Positions 37,588 through 46,219 are shown, counted from the first letter of the stretch. The stretch: DNA of 64,000 nt from Brenneria nigrifluens DSM 30175 = ATCC 13028 (GCF_005484965.1 NZ_CP034036.1:4712001-4776000); one strand, 5' to 3'. The notes: generated by a model from the sequence alone, not told the origin. Translations and numbers: made by a program.

Positions 37588-37620
37588 GAAAAAACAGCCG
37601 CAGACAGCGGCTGTTTTTTT
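37588..37620. terminator. Bidirectional terminator between yshB and hemN
   Basis: AAAACAGCCGC (37591-37601) pairs with 37607-37617 with a five-base loop; A-runs and T-runs flank it, so it serves both convergent transcripts. Confidence 0.92.
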
Positions 37621-37621
37621 A

Positions 37622-38995
37622 TCAAATAACACGGGAAAATTGCTGCGTTCCCATTTTACTACGCAGGTAAACGTCGAAGCACATACAGATATTGCGGATC
37701 AGCAAACGCCCTTTCGGCGTTACCGTAATCCCGGATTCGCCTATCTCCACCAGGCCATCGGCGGCCAAAGGCGCCAGCTGTTGCAAATCCTGAGAGAAAT
37801 ACGATTTAAAATCAATCTGATAGTCATCCTCAATCGCCGCATAGGTCAATTGGAAATTACAAATCAGCGTCTTGATAACGTCGCGTCGAATGCAGTCATC
37901 CTGCGTCAGCGGCAACCCCCGCCACAGTGCATTTCCCGTTTCCCTGATCTGGGCATAATAGCGTTTCAGCTCTTTTTGATTCTGAGCATAACTATCGCCG
38001 ATCATACTAATCGCCGATACGCCCATGCCCAGCAGATCGCTATCGCCCTGGGTGGTATAGCCCTGGAAATTACGGTGTAATTTCCCGGCGCGCTGGGCAA
38101 GGGCAAGCTCATCATCGGGACGGGCGAAGTGATCCATGCCGATAAACTGGTAGCCGGCCGTCGTCAGGGCGCTGATGGTGTGCTGCAGTATTTGCAGCTT
38201 TTGCTCCGCGTCCGGTAAATCGGCTTCTTTGATTTTCCGCTGAGCCGCAAACAGGCTGGGCAAATGCGCGTAGTTAAAAACGCTGAGGCGATGGGGGCTC
38301 AATTCAGCGACGCGTTGCAGGGTAAAGGCGAAGCTCTCCGGCGTCTGTTTCGGCAAACCATAAATCAGATCAATATTGGTTGAGGTAAATCCCAGCGACT
38401 TGGCGCGCGCAATCAGCGCGAAGATAAAATCTTCGTCCTGTTCGCGATTCACCAGCTTTTGCACTTCCTTATTAAAATCCTGCACCCCCATGCTGAGGCG
38501 ATTAAATCCCTCGGCATGCAGGTGATCGAGAACATCCAGTTCGATTTCCCGCGGATCGACTTCCAGCGACATCTCGGCCCGCTGCGCAAAATAAAATTGC
38601 TCACGCAGCAGCGCCATCAGCCGGCTGATCTGCGCCTTATCAAGATAGGTTGGCGTACCGCCGCCCCAGTGCATCTGGGTCACCGTACGTCCGGCAAACA
38701 GCGGAGCCCGCTGACGAATTTCCAGCTCCAGCACATCCAGATACTCATCCGCCTTATGCTGCTGTCGCGTGACCTGCTTATTGCAGCCGCAGAAGTAGCA
38801 CAGCCGATGGCAAAACGGAATGTGGATATATAACGACAGCGAACGCTGCGGGTAACGCGCAATAGCCCGCCGAAAAGCGGACTCATCATAACCTTCGCTG
38901 AATTCCAGCGCGGTGGGATAAGAGGTGTAACGCGGCCCGGAATAGTTATATTTTTGAATCAGGGCCAAATCCCAGTCAACAGCCTGCTCAGGCAT
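37622..38995 (-). CDS. hemN: Oxygen-independent coproporphyrinogen III oxidase
   Basis: HemN is a radical-SAM enzyme that decarboxylates coproporphyrinogen III in haem synthesis without oxygen. From ATG 38995 the product has 457 residues, the E. coli length; a GTG three codons upstream would sit too close to the GGGAGGAG ribosome site. The 4Fe-4S/SAM motif is CHRLCYFCGC near residues 62-71, followed by GGGTPTYL. The C-terminal HemN domain ends FSRVI. A small gene and yihI lie upstream on the same strand. Confidence 0.97.
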   Translation of the reverse strand: MPEQAVDWDLALIQKYNYSGPRYTSYPTALEFSEGYDESAFRRAIARYPQRSLSLYIHIPFCHRLCYFCGCNKQVTRQQHKADEYLDVLELEIRQRAPLFAGRTVTQMHWGGGTPTYLDKAQISRLMALLREQFYFAQRAEMSLEVDPREIELDVLDHLHAEGFNRLSMGVQDFNKEVQKLVNREQDEDFIFALIARAKSLGFTSTNIDLIYGLPKQTPESFAFTLQRVAELSPHRLSVFNYAHLPSLFAAQRKIKEADLPDAEQKLQILQHTISALTTAGYQFIGMDHFARPDDELALAQRAGKLHRNFQGYTTQGDSDLLGMGVSAISMIGDSYAQNQKELKRYYAQIRETGNALWRGLPLTQDDCIRRDVIKTLICNFQLTYAAIEDDYQIDFKSYFSQDLQQLAPLAADGLVEIGESGITVTPKGRLLIRNICMCFDVYLRSKMGTQQFSRVI

Positions 38996-39012
38996 TATGC
39001 TCACTCCTCCCG

Positions 39013-39225
39013 CTATTTTTTATTCGTCTCATCCCTGAGACTCACCTTTGAGGTTAGAAAACGCTCCCGCCGCTTTTTGCCGCTCCACGTCATCGGCATC
39101 CGTCGCCGGTTAAAAGCGGCACGATGCAGGCGGGCCTTACGTTGCGACAGCAGCCATAATTTGCCCAACAGGCAAAAAAGATAAAACGTAACCAGTAATG
39201 CCAGCAGCGGAAACAACAACTTCAT
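39013..39225 (-). CDS. Small predicted membrane protein, unknown function
   Basis: This 70-residue frame starts 3 bp after the yihI stop codon. It has one N-terminal hydrophobic segment (MKLLFPLLALLVTFYLFCLLGKLWLL) followed by a strongly basic tail (SQRKARLHRAAFNRRRMPM...KKRRER). I do not recognise a family. There is no good Shine-Dalgarno, so it would rely on coupling to yihI. Its last nine residues (SLRDETNKK) are encoded inside a copy of the dispersed intergenic repeat described at 39016-39080, so the native 3' end was probably different or the repeat has supplied the stop codon. It could also be a non-coding frame. Confidence 0.5.
   Translation of the reverse strand: MKLLFPLLALLVTFYLFCLLGKLWLLSQRKARLHRAAFNRRRMPMTWSGKKRRERFLTSKVSLRDETNKK
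39016..39080 (+). repeat. Dispersed hairpin repeat, degenerate copy
   Basis: Bases 39016-39046 are a perfect 31-base reverse complement of 40777-40807. It includes the first hairpin GTCTCA-TCCC-TGAGAC (39027-39042). The later part is degenerate, keeping only a GAAAACG-CTCCCG-type hairpin remnant. It overlaps the 3' end of the small predicted gene. Confidence 0.8.
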
Positions 39226-39228
39226 CGA

Positions 39229-39765
39229 TTAAAAATCGTCTTTCGAGCTATTACGCTTGAGAAGTTGCAGCATATCTTCCTGTTCCTCTGCTTCATCATC
39301 GTCATCTCCCAGTTCAATGCCGAGCTGCTCCATCAGGATGTCGATACGATCCAATGTTTCATCCACCCAGGACTGATCCCGGGCGCTCAGCGTTTCACCG
39401 TTATCCAGACGATCCAGCAGTTCGTCCAGTCGGGCGTCGTTTTCCAGTAGCGCCAGCTCTTCTTCGGGCGATATCGCGGCGGGCTTGGCAACCGGATCGG
39501 CAGGCTTGGGTTGAGCAACAACCTTGGCTTGCGCACCAAGCGCCACCGGCTTCTTGCTGCCGATGCGCGGATCGGCGACTTTGCGTTGAGCGGCGCTGTT
39601 ATTCCCCGGCCCGGTTTCCTGAGCACGGCTTCCCGCTACGCGACCGCGATGCTTTTTCTGCCGCTTCCGATCGCGCGCTTCCCGATCCAATTCCTCACGG
39701 GTTTTTCTTTTTATTTTTGACCGGGCGGCATTACCACCCGCCCCTTTAACTGGTTGGTTCATCAT
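39229..39765 (-). CDS. yihI: Der GTPase-activating protein YihI
   Basis: YihI binds the ribosome assembly GTPase Der (EngA) and stimulates its GTP hydrolysis. From ATG 39765 the product is 178 residues (169 in E. coli); an in-frame extension upstream lacks support, and the next codon is also ATG. The basic N-terminal part holds the signature RKTREELDREARDRKRQKKHRG; the C-terminal half is acidic and helical (LSARDQSWVDETLDRIDILMEQLG, then GDDDDEAEEQEDMLQLL). hemN lies downstream. The gene is divergent from engB across 199 bp. Confidence 0.93.
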   Translation of the reverse strand: MMNQPVKGAGGNAARSKIKRKTREELDREARDRKRQKKHRGRVAGSRAQETGPGNNSAAQRKVADPRIGSKKPVALGAQAKVVAQPKPADPVAKPAAISPEEELALLENDARLDELLDRLDNGETLSARDQSWVDETLDRIDILMEQLGIELGDDDDEAEEQEDMLQLLKRNSSKDDF

Positions 39766-39921
39766 CTTGCTCTCAGGTACATAGGTGAAGGTAATTGCGG
39801 CGGAATCTAGCAGAAAGCCCGGCAATAAAAAAGTGCTCACATCAACCGATGATGCTTTTTGCTATTCCGCGTACGTAACGGTTTCAGTACAGATAAAACC
39901 GCCTTTATTATCAGTTACAGG

Positions 39922-39927
39922 TATAAT
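39922..39927 (+). promoter_or_regulatory. -10 element of engB promoter
   Basis: TATAAT stands 38 bp upstream of the engB start in an A+T-rich stretch; no good -35 is present 17 bp further upstream. Confidence 0.5.
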
Positions 39928-39964
39928 CCCCAACCAGACATAGATCCAGACAGAGATAAACATT

Positions 39965-40606
39965 GTGACCCAGCAATATAACTACCATATGACGCATTTT
40001 GTCATCAGCGCCCCGGATATTCGCCACCTGGCAACAGATAGCGGTATTGAAGTCGCCTTTGCTGGGCGCTCTAACGCCGGTAAATCCAGCGCATTGAATA
40101 CGCTGACCAATCAAAAAAATCTGGCGCGCACCAGTAAAACGCCGGGAAGAACGCAGCTTATCAACATGTTTGAGGTTGCTGAAGGCGTTCGGCTGGTGGA
40201 TTTACCCGGTTATGGCTACGCCGAAGTGCCGGAAGAGATGAAGCTTAAATGGCAGCGCGCGCTAGGGGAATATCTCCAGAAACGTAATAGCCTGAAAGGG
40301 CTGGTGGTACTGATGGATATTCGCCATCCGCTAAAAGATCTCGATCAGCAAATGCTTGCGTGGGCGGTGGAAGCGCAGCTTCCGGTGTTGGTATTGCTGA
40401 CCAAAGCGGACAAACTGGCATCCGGGGCGCGCAAGTCCCAACTTAATATGGTGCGCGAAGCGGTACTGCCGTTTATGGGTGATATTCAGGTGGAAGCGTT
40501 CTCTTCACTGAAGAAATTGGGCGTCGACAAACTGCGCCAGAAACTCGATAGCTGGTTCAGCACGTTGCCGCAGGCGGAAGAGGAAGATCCACAGGAAATC
40601 GAGTAA
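39965..40606 (+). CDS. engB: Ribosome biogenesis GTPase EngB (YihA/YsxC)
   Basis: EngB is an essential TrmE-Era-EngA-EngB-type GTPase needed for 50S assembly. The product is 213 residues from a GTG start (MTQQYNYHMTHFV); E. coli has 210. A later ATG at 39989 would remove the conserved N-terminus. Motifs: G1 AGRSNAGKSS, G2 region TPGRTQLIN, G3 DLPGYGYAEV, G4 LTKADK. It faces spf and polA convergently, with hairpin repeats between them. Confidence 0.96.
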   Translation: MTQQYNYHMTHFVISAPDIRHLATDSGIEVAFAGRSNAGKSSALNTLTNQKNLARTSKTPGRTQLINMFEVAEGVRLVDLPGYGYAEVPEEMKLKWQRALGEYLQKRNSLKGLVVLMDIRHPLKDLDQQMLAWAVEAQLPVLVLLTKADKLASGARKSQLNMVREAVLPFMGDIQVEAFSSLKKLGVDKLRQKLDSWFSTLPQAEEEDPQEIE

Positions 40607-40616
40607 TCATCAGGGA

Positions 40617-40807
40617 TGGTGACGGCCCGCAGAGTTCACGGATGAGACGAATAAAAAAATGCCGGGAGCATTTTTCAACGTCACGCAGTGACGGCCCGTA
40701 GGGTGAGTCTCAGGGATAATGACGAATAAAAAAATGCCGGGAGCATTTTTCAACGTCACGCAGTGACGGCCCGCAGGGTGAGTCTCAGGGATGAGACGAA
40801 TAAAAAA
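40617..40807 (-). repeat. Tandem copies of the dispersed hairpin repeat between engB and spf
   Basis: Two full units of 75 and 74 bp (40646-40720 and 40721-40794) are nearly identical, with a partial unit before (from 40617) and the start of another after (to 40807, running into the spf terminator). Each unit holds AAAAATGC-CGGGA-GCATTTTT (40655-40675 in unit 1), CGTCAC-GCA-GTGACG (40679-40693), a GCCC/GGG mini-hairpin and the GTCTC/GAGAC arm. The A/T-flanked first hairpin can serve as an intrinsic terminator for engB. Confidence 0.92.
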
Positions 40808-40907
40808 CGCCCCGGTCAAAACTGACCGGGGCGGCTAATATTCAGCCAAATCCGATTACGTGAAGTAAAAGGTCTGAAAGATAGAACATCTTACCTCTGT
40901 ACCCTAC
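40801..40907 (-). ncRNA. spf: Spot 42 regulatory RNA
   Basis: The minus strand from 40907 begins GTAGGGTACAGAGGTAAGAT and continues as a close copy of E. coli Spot 42, including the CTTTCAGACCTTTTACTTCA and CGTAATCGGATTTGGCTGAA blocks, and ends in the terminator CGCCCCGGTCA...TGACCGGGGCG-T6. The length is about 107 nt (109 in E. coli). Spot 42 pairs with mRNAs of carbon metabolism genes with Hfq and is repressed by CRP-cAMP. It sits downstream of polA as in E. coli. A probable -10 (TAGAGT) lies 8-13 bases upstream of the 5' end. Confidence 0.97.
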
Positions 40908-41056
40908 GTCTTTAACTCTACCCTATTTTTTCGTCGGAACAAAGTTTTTTTGTTGTTTACTTTCATGAAAAGTGGCGACGCTTTACACAAAGTCAAACCA
41001 CGTCACACAATCCTGTTGTTTAATTACAGAAATCGACGCCCGTTGATCCTCTACGC

Positions 41057-43849
41057 TTAGTGCGCCTCGTCCCAGTTGTTCCCGGCGCCGATATCAACCC
41101 GCAGCGGGACGTTAAGCTGCATACAGTTTTCCATTAACTCTCTGATTTTACTTTTGGATTCTTCCAATACCGTATTATGAACCTCAAAGACCAGCTCATC
41201 GTGAACCTGCATAAGCATCTTCACTAACGGCTTGTTCTGCTGCTGTAACCAGCCATCAATAGCGATCATCGCTTTCTTGATGATATCGGCAGCGGTTCCC
41301 TGCATCGGAGCGTTAATCGCCGCCCGCTCGGCGCCTTTGCGGGCCATGGCGTTGCGTGAATGAATATCCGGCAGGTAAAGACGGCGGCCATCCAGCGTCG
41401 AGACATAGCCCTGTTCCGCCGCCTGCTGGCGGGTTCCCTCCATATACTCCTGAACGCCGGGATAACGCTCGAAATACAGATTCATATACTTCTGTGATTC
41501 ACTACGCGGAATATTCAACTGGCGCGATAGCCCAAAAGCGCTCATGCCATAAATCAGACCGAAGTTAATCGCTTTGGCGCTGCGGCGCTGTTCGGACGTC
41601 ACCTTCTCAAGGGCGAGTCCAAAAACCTCCGCCGCTGTCGCCCGATGGATATCCAGCCCCTCGGAGAAGGCTTTCAGCAAGCCTTTGTCGCCGGAAAGAT
41701 GCGCCATGATGCGCAGTTCAATCTGTGAATAGTCGGCCGCCACAATGCTATACCCTTCCTGCGCAATAAAGGCCTGGCGGATACGCCTCCCTTCCTCGTT
41801 GCGCACCGGAATATTCTGCAGGTTAGGATCGCTGGAGGATAAGCGGCCGGTGGCCGTCACCGCCTGATGATAAGAAGTATGCACCCGTTTGGTAGACGGG
41901 TTAATCATCAGCGGCAGCTTATCGGTGTAGGTCGACTTCAGTTTTGCCAGCCCGCGATATTCAAGAATCAGCTTCGGCAGCGGATAATTCAGCGCCAGTT
42001 CGGCCAGCACCTCTTCATTGGTGGAGGGCGCCCCTTTGGGCGTTTTTTTCAGCACCGGCAGCTTTTGCTTTTCATACAGAATGCCCTGCAGCTGCTTGGT
42101 TGACGACAGGTTAAACTCTTCGCCCGCCAGTTCGTAGGCCTGCGTTTCCAACTCGCCCAGACGGACGGTGAGTTCTTTGGAGTGATCAGCCAGAATATGC
42201 GGATCGATCAGCACGCCCGTACGCTCTATGCGGGATAGCACCGGCACCAGCGGCATATCGATTTCCTGAAACACTTTTCGCAGTTCCGGATGCTGCTGTA
42301 ATTTAGTCCACAGCTTGTGATGCAAATGCAGCGTGACATCGACATCTTCCGCCGCATAAGGACTGGCCTGCTCCAGCGCAATCTGATTAAAGGTAAGCTG
42401 GTTTTTGCCTTTGCCGGCGATATCCTCAAAGGTAATGGTTTTATGCTGCAGATAGCGCTCCGCCAGGCTATCCATATCATGACGCCCGGCGACGCTGTCC
42501 AGAACATAAGATTCCAGCATGGTATCAAAGGCGATTCCGCGTAATTCGATGTCATAACGTTTCATCACGCCTTTATCGAACTTGAGATTCTGGCCTACCT
42601 TGAGCAGCGTCTCATCTTCCAGCAACGGTTTAAACAGCGCCAGAACCCAGGTCCGATCCAACTGTTCCGGCGCATCCAGATAATCATGCGCCAGCGGCAG
42701 ATAAGCGGCTTCGCCCGGCGTCACAGAAAAGGACATGCCGATAAGGTTGGCCGTCAGGGTGTCCAGCCCATCGGTTTCGGTATCAAAAGCGAAAACCTCG
42801 GCTTTCTTTAAACGCTCAATCCACTCCAACAGCGTTTTTTCATCCAGGATAGTGACATAACCGTCGGCGGAAAGCGTCATGCCGCTTTCGTCATCGCTCG
42901 CGCTATCCTGTACGGCTTTAACGATTTTCTGCACAGGCTGATGGCTTTTTTTACCCTGCAGCCAGGTACCGGACTCGACCTCTGCTAACCAGCGTTTGAA
43001 TTCGTAGCGGGTGAATAAGCCATGCAGCTCATCCACTTCCGGTTCGTTCACCGTTAACTGTTCGCATGTCAGATCCAGTTCAACATCCGTTTTAATGGTG
43101 GCCAACTGATAGGAAAGGTAAGCAACGTCTTTATTCTGCTCAAGTTTCGGCGCCATGGTCTTGGCGCCGCGGAACGACAATCCGGCAATCTTGTCCAGAT
43201 TCGCATACAGCACATCCAGACCGCCCAGCCCTTGCAGCAAAGCCTGCGCCGTTTTTTCACCCACGCCGGGCACGCCGGGGATATTGTCGGAAGCGTCGCC
43301 CATCAAGGCCAGGAAATCGATAATCAACTCCGGAGGAATACCATATTTGTCGCACACTTCCTGAGGGCCCAAAATAGTATTATTCATGGTGTTGATTAGC
43401 GTGACGTTTGGCGTCACCAACTGGGCCATATCTTTATCACCGGTACTGATCAGCACCGGAATACCCGCCTTTTCAGCCTGTAGGGCTAGCGTGCCGATAA
43501 CGTCATCGGCCTCGACGCCGGAAACCGCCAGCAACGGCAATCCCATCGCCTTTACCATACGATGCAAAGGTTCAATCTGTTCGCGCAAATCATCCGGCAT
43601 CGGCGGTCGATGAGACTTATAGTTCTCAAATAGCTCGTCACGAAACGTTTTTCCCTTGGCATCAAATACCACCGCGACATGGCTGGGATGATATTGCACC
43701 AGCAGGCTGCGCAGCATATTCAATACGCCGTACATCGCGCCGGTGGGCTCTCCCGCGCTATTTGTCAACGGCGGAAACGCGTGATATGCACGGTACAAAT
43801 AGGAAGAACCGTCCACCAAAATTAAAGGGTTTTCTGCAATCTGAGCCAT
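41057..43849 (-). CDS. polA: DNA polymerase I
   Basis: PolA processes Okazaki fragments and fills repair gaps. The 930-residue product (928 in E. coli) has all three activities intact. The 5'-3' exonuclease domain opens LILVDGSSYLYRAYHAF; the 3'-5' exonuclease motif I is FAFDTETDGLD; the polymerase domain has motif A VAADYSQIELRIMAH, the O-helix region RRSAKAINFGLIYG and motif C MQVHDELVFEV. The start is the ATG at 43849 (MAQIAENPL). DnaA boxes are visible 118-138 bp upstream. Spot 42 RNA is encoded downstream on the same strand. Confidence 0.98.
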   Translation of the reverse strand: MAQIAENPLILVDGSSYLYRAYHAFPPLTNSAGEPTGAMYGVLNMLRSLLVQYHPSHVAVVFDAKGKTFRDELFENYKSHRPPMPDDLREQIEPLHRMVKAMGLPLLAVSGVEADDVIGTLALQAEKAGIPVLISTGDKDMAQLVTPNVTLINTMNNTILGPQEVCDKYGIPPELIIDFLALMGDASDNIPGVPGVGEKTAQALLQGLGGLDVLYANLDKIAGLSFRGAKTMAPKLEQNKDVAYLSYQLATIKTDVELDLTCEQLTVNEPEVDELHGLFTRYEFKRWLAEVESGTWLQGKKSHQPVQKIVKAVQDSASDDESGMTLSADGYVTILDEKTLLEWIERLKKAEVFAFDTETDGLDTLTANLIGMSFSVTPGEAAYLPLAHDYLDAPEQLDRTWVLALFKPLLEDETLLKVGQNLKFDKGVMKRYDIELRGIAFDTMLESYVLDSVAGRHDMDSLAERYLQHKTITFEDIAGKGKNQLTFNQIALEQASPYAAEDVDVTLHLHHKLWTKLQQHPELRKVFQEIDMPLVPVLSRIERTGVLIDPHILADHSKELTVRLGELETQAYELAGEEFNLSSTKQLQGILYEKQKLPVLKKTPKGAPSTNEEVLAELALNYPLPKLILEYRGLAKLKSTYTDKLPLMINPSTKRVHTSYHQAVTATGRLSSSDPNLQNIPVRNEEGRRIRQAFIAQEGYSIVAADYSQIELRIMAHLSGDKGLLKAFSEGLDIHRATAAEVFGLALEKVTSEQRRSAKAINFGLIYGMSAFGLSRQLNIPRSESQKYMNLYFERYPGVQEYMEGTRQQAAEQGYVSTLDGRRLYLPDIHSRNAMARKGAERAAINAPMQGTAADIIKKAMIAIDGWLQQQNKPLVKMLMQVHDELVFEVHNTVLEESKSKIRELMENCMQLNVPLRVDIGAGNNWDEAH

Positions 43850-43945
43850 AGCCTGTTATGATCTTTGTTGTCTGCCATGCTGCTAAGCATGCCATAGCTG
43901 AAGGGAAGAGACGATCCTTAACGCAGGATATTCATCTTTTTTGCG

Positions 43946-43987
43946 TTGATCTTCGCAAGATCAATCTGTGGATAAGTTTGTGAATAA
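43946..43987 (-). promoter_or_regulatory. Dam-site palindrome and two DnaA boxes upstream of polA
   Basis: TTGATCTT-CGC-AAGATCAA (43946-43964) contains two GATC sites. It is followed by TGTGGATAA (43967-43975) and TGTGAATAA (43979-43987), whose complements TTATCCACA and TTATTCACA both fit the DnaA box TTWTNCACA. The boxes have the same orientation and are 12 bp apart. DnaA is known to affect polA expression in E. coli. Confidence 0.65.
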
Positions 43988-44182
43988 AAATAAGTGATTA
44001 ATTTTTCATGATGCCAGTGGATAGGTTTATTCTATATATACTTATTTTTTTCATATAGTTATAATAAAAACCAGCATTTCCAATATCCAATAAAAGACAA
44101 TTCATAATTGTGGATATAAATTATTCCATCGAATATTAATGGAAAATCAGTTTCGGCTATTAACAATCGGTCGAGATGGCCG

Positions 44183-44219
44183 GATAAAACCACGCCGATA
44201 TAATCAGCGTGGTTTATCG
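44183..44219 (-). terminator. Terminator-like hairpin after dsbA
   Basis: GATAAAACCACGC pairs with GCGTGGTTTATC (one bulged base) across 44183-44219, 11 bp beyond the dsbA stop. The T-run on the minus strand is short. Confidence 0.6.
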
Positions 44220-44229
44220 CATAAATAGC

Positions 44230-44853
44230 TTATTTTTTATCTATCAGAAATTTTACCACATCGGCATACTGTTTTACGTAAGCATCCATTGAACTGGTAT
44301 CAAGACCATCGTTCTTGATCATATATTTCCCGTTAACGAACATGGCGGGCACACCGCGTAATTGTAAATCCGCGGCCGCTTTTTCCTGCTGCACCACTAG
44401 CGACTTCACGACAAAACTATTTAATGCGCCGTCGTATTCTTCCGCGCTGACGCCGGCGTTAATAAACACCTGTCGAATATCGTCCGGCTTTTGCAAGCTT
44501 TGCGTTTTCTGAACGGCATCGAACATCAACGGGGTAATTTTATCTTCAACGCCGAGCGCAATGGCCACCGCCCATGCCTGACTGAGATTTTTACCCAGAG
44601 GACCAAGAAAATCAACGTGATAACGGGTCATTTTGGTGCCGGCGGGCAGCGACTTTTCTACCGTTTGCGGAATATGGTAGACCTCTGAAAACTGGTAACA
44701 GTGCGGGCAATAAAATGAGAAAAACTCCAGGACCTGGGGTTCCTGAGTCGCCGGCTTATCTAATTCCACATATTGCTTGCCGTTAGAAAAATCAGCCGCT
44801 GACGCACTGAATGCCAAAACGACGCCAATCAATGCAAACCATAATTTTTTCAT
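44230..44853 (-). CDS. dsbA: Thiol:disulfide interchange protein DsbA
   Basis: DsbA is the periplasmic oxidant that introduces disulfide bonds into exported proteins and is re-oxidised by DsbB. From ATG 44853 the precursor is 207 residues with a 19-residue signal peptide (MKKLWFALIGVVLAFSASA). The thioredoxin-fold active site is CPHC at C49-C52 (FFSFYCPHCYQF), and the cis-Pro loop RGVPAMFVNG is present. It lies 25 bp downstream of srkA; the two form an operon as in E. coli, where the Cpx system activates it. A longer open frame upstream overlaps srkA and is not used. Confidence 0.97.
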   Translation of the reverse strand: MKKLWFALIGVVLAFSASAADFSNGKQYVELDKPATQEPQVLEFFSFYCPHCYQFSEVYHIPQTVEKSLPAGTKMTRYHVDFLGPLGKNLSQAWAVAIALGVEDKITPLMFDAVQKTQSLQKPDDIRQVFINAGVSAEEYDGALNSFVVKSLVVQQEKAAADLQLRGVPAMFVNGKYMIKNDGLDTSSMDAYVKQYADVVKFLIDKK

Positions 44854-44878
44854 AAAAATACACTCTCTCCATTCAATA

Positions 44879-45865
44879 TCAGTACATTGGCGTGAGCTGC
44901 AGAGGAGGATCCTGCAACAGCTTAACCTGTTCGGTAAATATCGATGTCTGTTTAAGCCAGAAATCGCCATCCTTTATCCAGGGAAAATTGCGGGGAAAAG
45001 CGGGATCCTCCCAACGTCGTATAATCCAGGCCAGATAATGAACCTGACGCATAGCGCGTAACGGTTCAATTAACGCCAACTCCTGATCCTCAAATTCGAT
45101 AAATTCGCTGTAGGCCTCTAACAGAATATCTAATTGAATACGCTGTTCATGGCGTTCGCCGTGCAGCAACATCCACAAATCCTGTACCGCCGGACCGTTG
45201 CGCGCATCGTCCAAATCAACGAACAGCGGGCCGTCGCGCCATAAAATATTACCCGGATGGCAATCACCATGCAGACGCAGCGACTGCCAGTCGGTGTGCC
45301 AATAAGCCTCGACGGTATCAATCAGCTTGCTGACCGCCCGTAAAAAAGCCTCTCGATGTTTTTTCGCTATTAACGCCGAACGCTCCAGCAGCTTATAGGG
45401 TTCATGCAGATATTCATTCAAACCGATTGTCGGCCTGGCGGAAAATGAGGACTTACGGCCCGTCTGATGAATCCGGCCTAAAAAACGCCCGACCCACTCT
45501 AACTGATCTTCATTATCCATCTCGTATTGCCGCCCGCCAACGCTCGGGAACACCGCAAAATGAAATCCTTCATAAAGATGCAACGTGCGGCCGTTCAGCT
45601 CCAACGGCGCAATAATCGGCACTTCATCTTCCGCCAGTTCCCGGGCAAAGGTATGCTCTTCCATAATCTGCGCAGTACTCCACCGTTCCGGACGGTAGAA
45701 TTTAACAACAAAACGCTTCCGTTCTTCATCAGTAAACTGATATACGCGGTTTTCATAACTGTTTAGCGCTGTTAAGCCAGAGTCCACGCGTATCCCTGCG
45801 TCCAGTAGCGCATCCATTATCAACTCGGGGAACAACGTCTGAAAATTAAAAACCGAACTGTTCAT
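44879..45865 (-). CDS. srkA: Stress response Ser/Thr kinase SrkA (RdoA/YihE)
   Basis: SrkA is a cytoplasmic kinase with an aminoglycoside-phosphotransferase-like fold; in E. coli it protects against MazF-type toxin-linked death and is part of the Cpx regulon. From ATG 45865 (MNSSVFNFQTLFPEL) the product is 328 residues, the E. coli length. The catalytic loop is LHGDCHPGNILWRDG and the Mg2+-binding segment is FVDLDDARNGPAVQDLW. It is cotranscribed with dsbA. Confidence 0.96.
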   Translation of the reverse strand: MNSSVFNFQTLFPELIMDALLDAGIRVDSGLTALNSYENRVYQFTDEERKRFVVKFYRPERWSTAQIMEEHTFARELAEDEVPIIAPLELNGRTLHLYEGFHFAVFPSVGGRQYEMDNEDQLEWVGRFLGRIHQTGRKSSFSARPTIGLNEYLHEPYKLLERSALIAKKHREAFLRAVSKLIDTVEAYWHTDWQSLRLHGDCHPGNILWRDGPLFVDLDDARNGPAVQDLWMLLHGERHEQRIQLDILLEAYSEFIEFEDQELALIEPLRAMRQVHYLAWIIRRWEDPAFPRNFPWIKDGDFWLKQTSIFTEQVKLLQDPPLQLTPMY

Positions 45866-45949
45866 AACAACCACTGCCAGTAACATGCGATGTAAGATAA
45901 ATACGTGCCAATATCGGGTTATGCGAGCCGGACTCCATTCCTATCCGCA

Positions 45950-46219
45950 CTAGTCCTTAATGACTCCGCGGGCGCGAAGTAACGCGGTTTTGAAATCCTC
46001 TTCATAATCTTTTTTAAGCCCCGGAATGACCTGTTCTTTATCCGAGTCACGCATTTTCAGATGATAAATAAGGATATCATCAGTCAGCTCGCTAAACTGC
46101 CCCTCAAACCCGGCCCCCTGTGCAAGTTTTTGTAAAAATTGCACCAGATTCAAATCAGGCTCTTTTTGCCAGGCTGGATGTAACAGTTCAATCAACTCAT
46201 TAACGCGATGACATTTCAT
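45950..46219 (-). CDS. yihD: Conserved protein YihD
   Basis: An 89-residue protein, the same length as E. coli YihD (DUF1040), conserved throughout enterobacteria but without a known function. It begins MKCHRVNELIELLHPAWQKEPDLNL and is predicted helical and soluble, with a charged C-terminal half (KKDYEEDFKTALLRARGVIKD). The ribosome site GAGGGTAG is good. It precedes srkA-dsbA on the same strand, separated by 84 bp, and is divergent from mobA. Confidence 0.95.
   Translation of the reverse strand: MKCHRVNELIELLHPAWQKEPDLNLVQFLQKLAQGAGFEGQFSELTDDILIYHLKMRDSDKEQVIPGLKKDYEEDFKTALLRARGVIKD

Larger units (their letters stand above)
43850..44229. promoter_or_regulatory. polA-dsbA intergenic region
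   Basis: These 380 bp hold no gene; E. coli has yihF between these genes. The polA-proximal half carries a GATC palindrome and two DnaA boxes, listed separately. The middle (44000-44160) is very A+T rich, with a further TGTGGATAT at 44109-44117. The dsbA-proximal end holds a hairpin. Confidence 0.5.

Noticed and set aside
39766..39964. CsrC sRNA between yihI and engB, as in E. coli
   Set aside because: The gap is only 199 bp and has no series of GGA-bearing hairpins, so I see no CsrC here.
43850..44229. A replication origin near polA
   Set aside because: DnaA boxes and an AT-rich stretch are present, but the oriC 13-mers, box array and flanking genes (mnmG, mioC) are missing. A regulatory role for polA is more likely.
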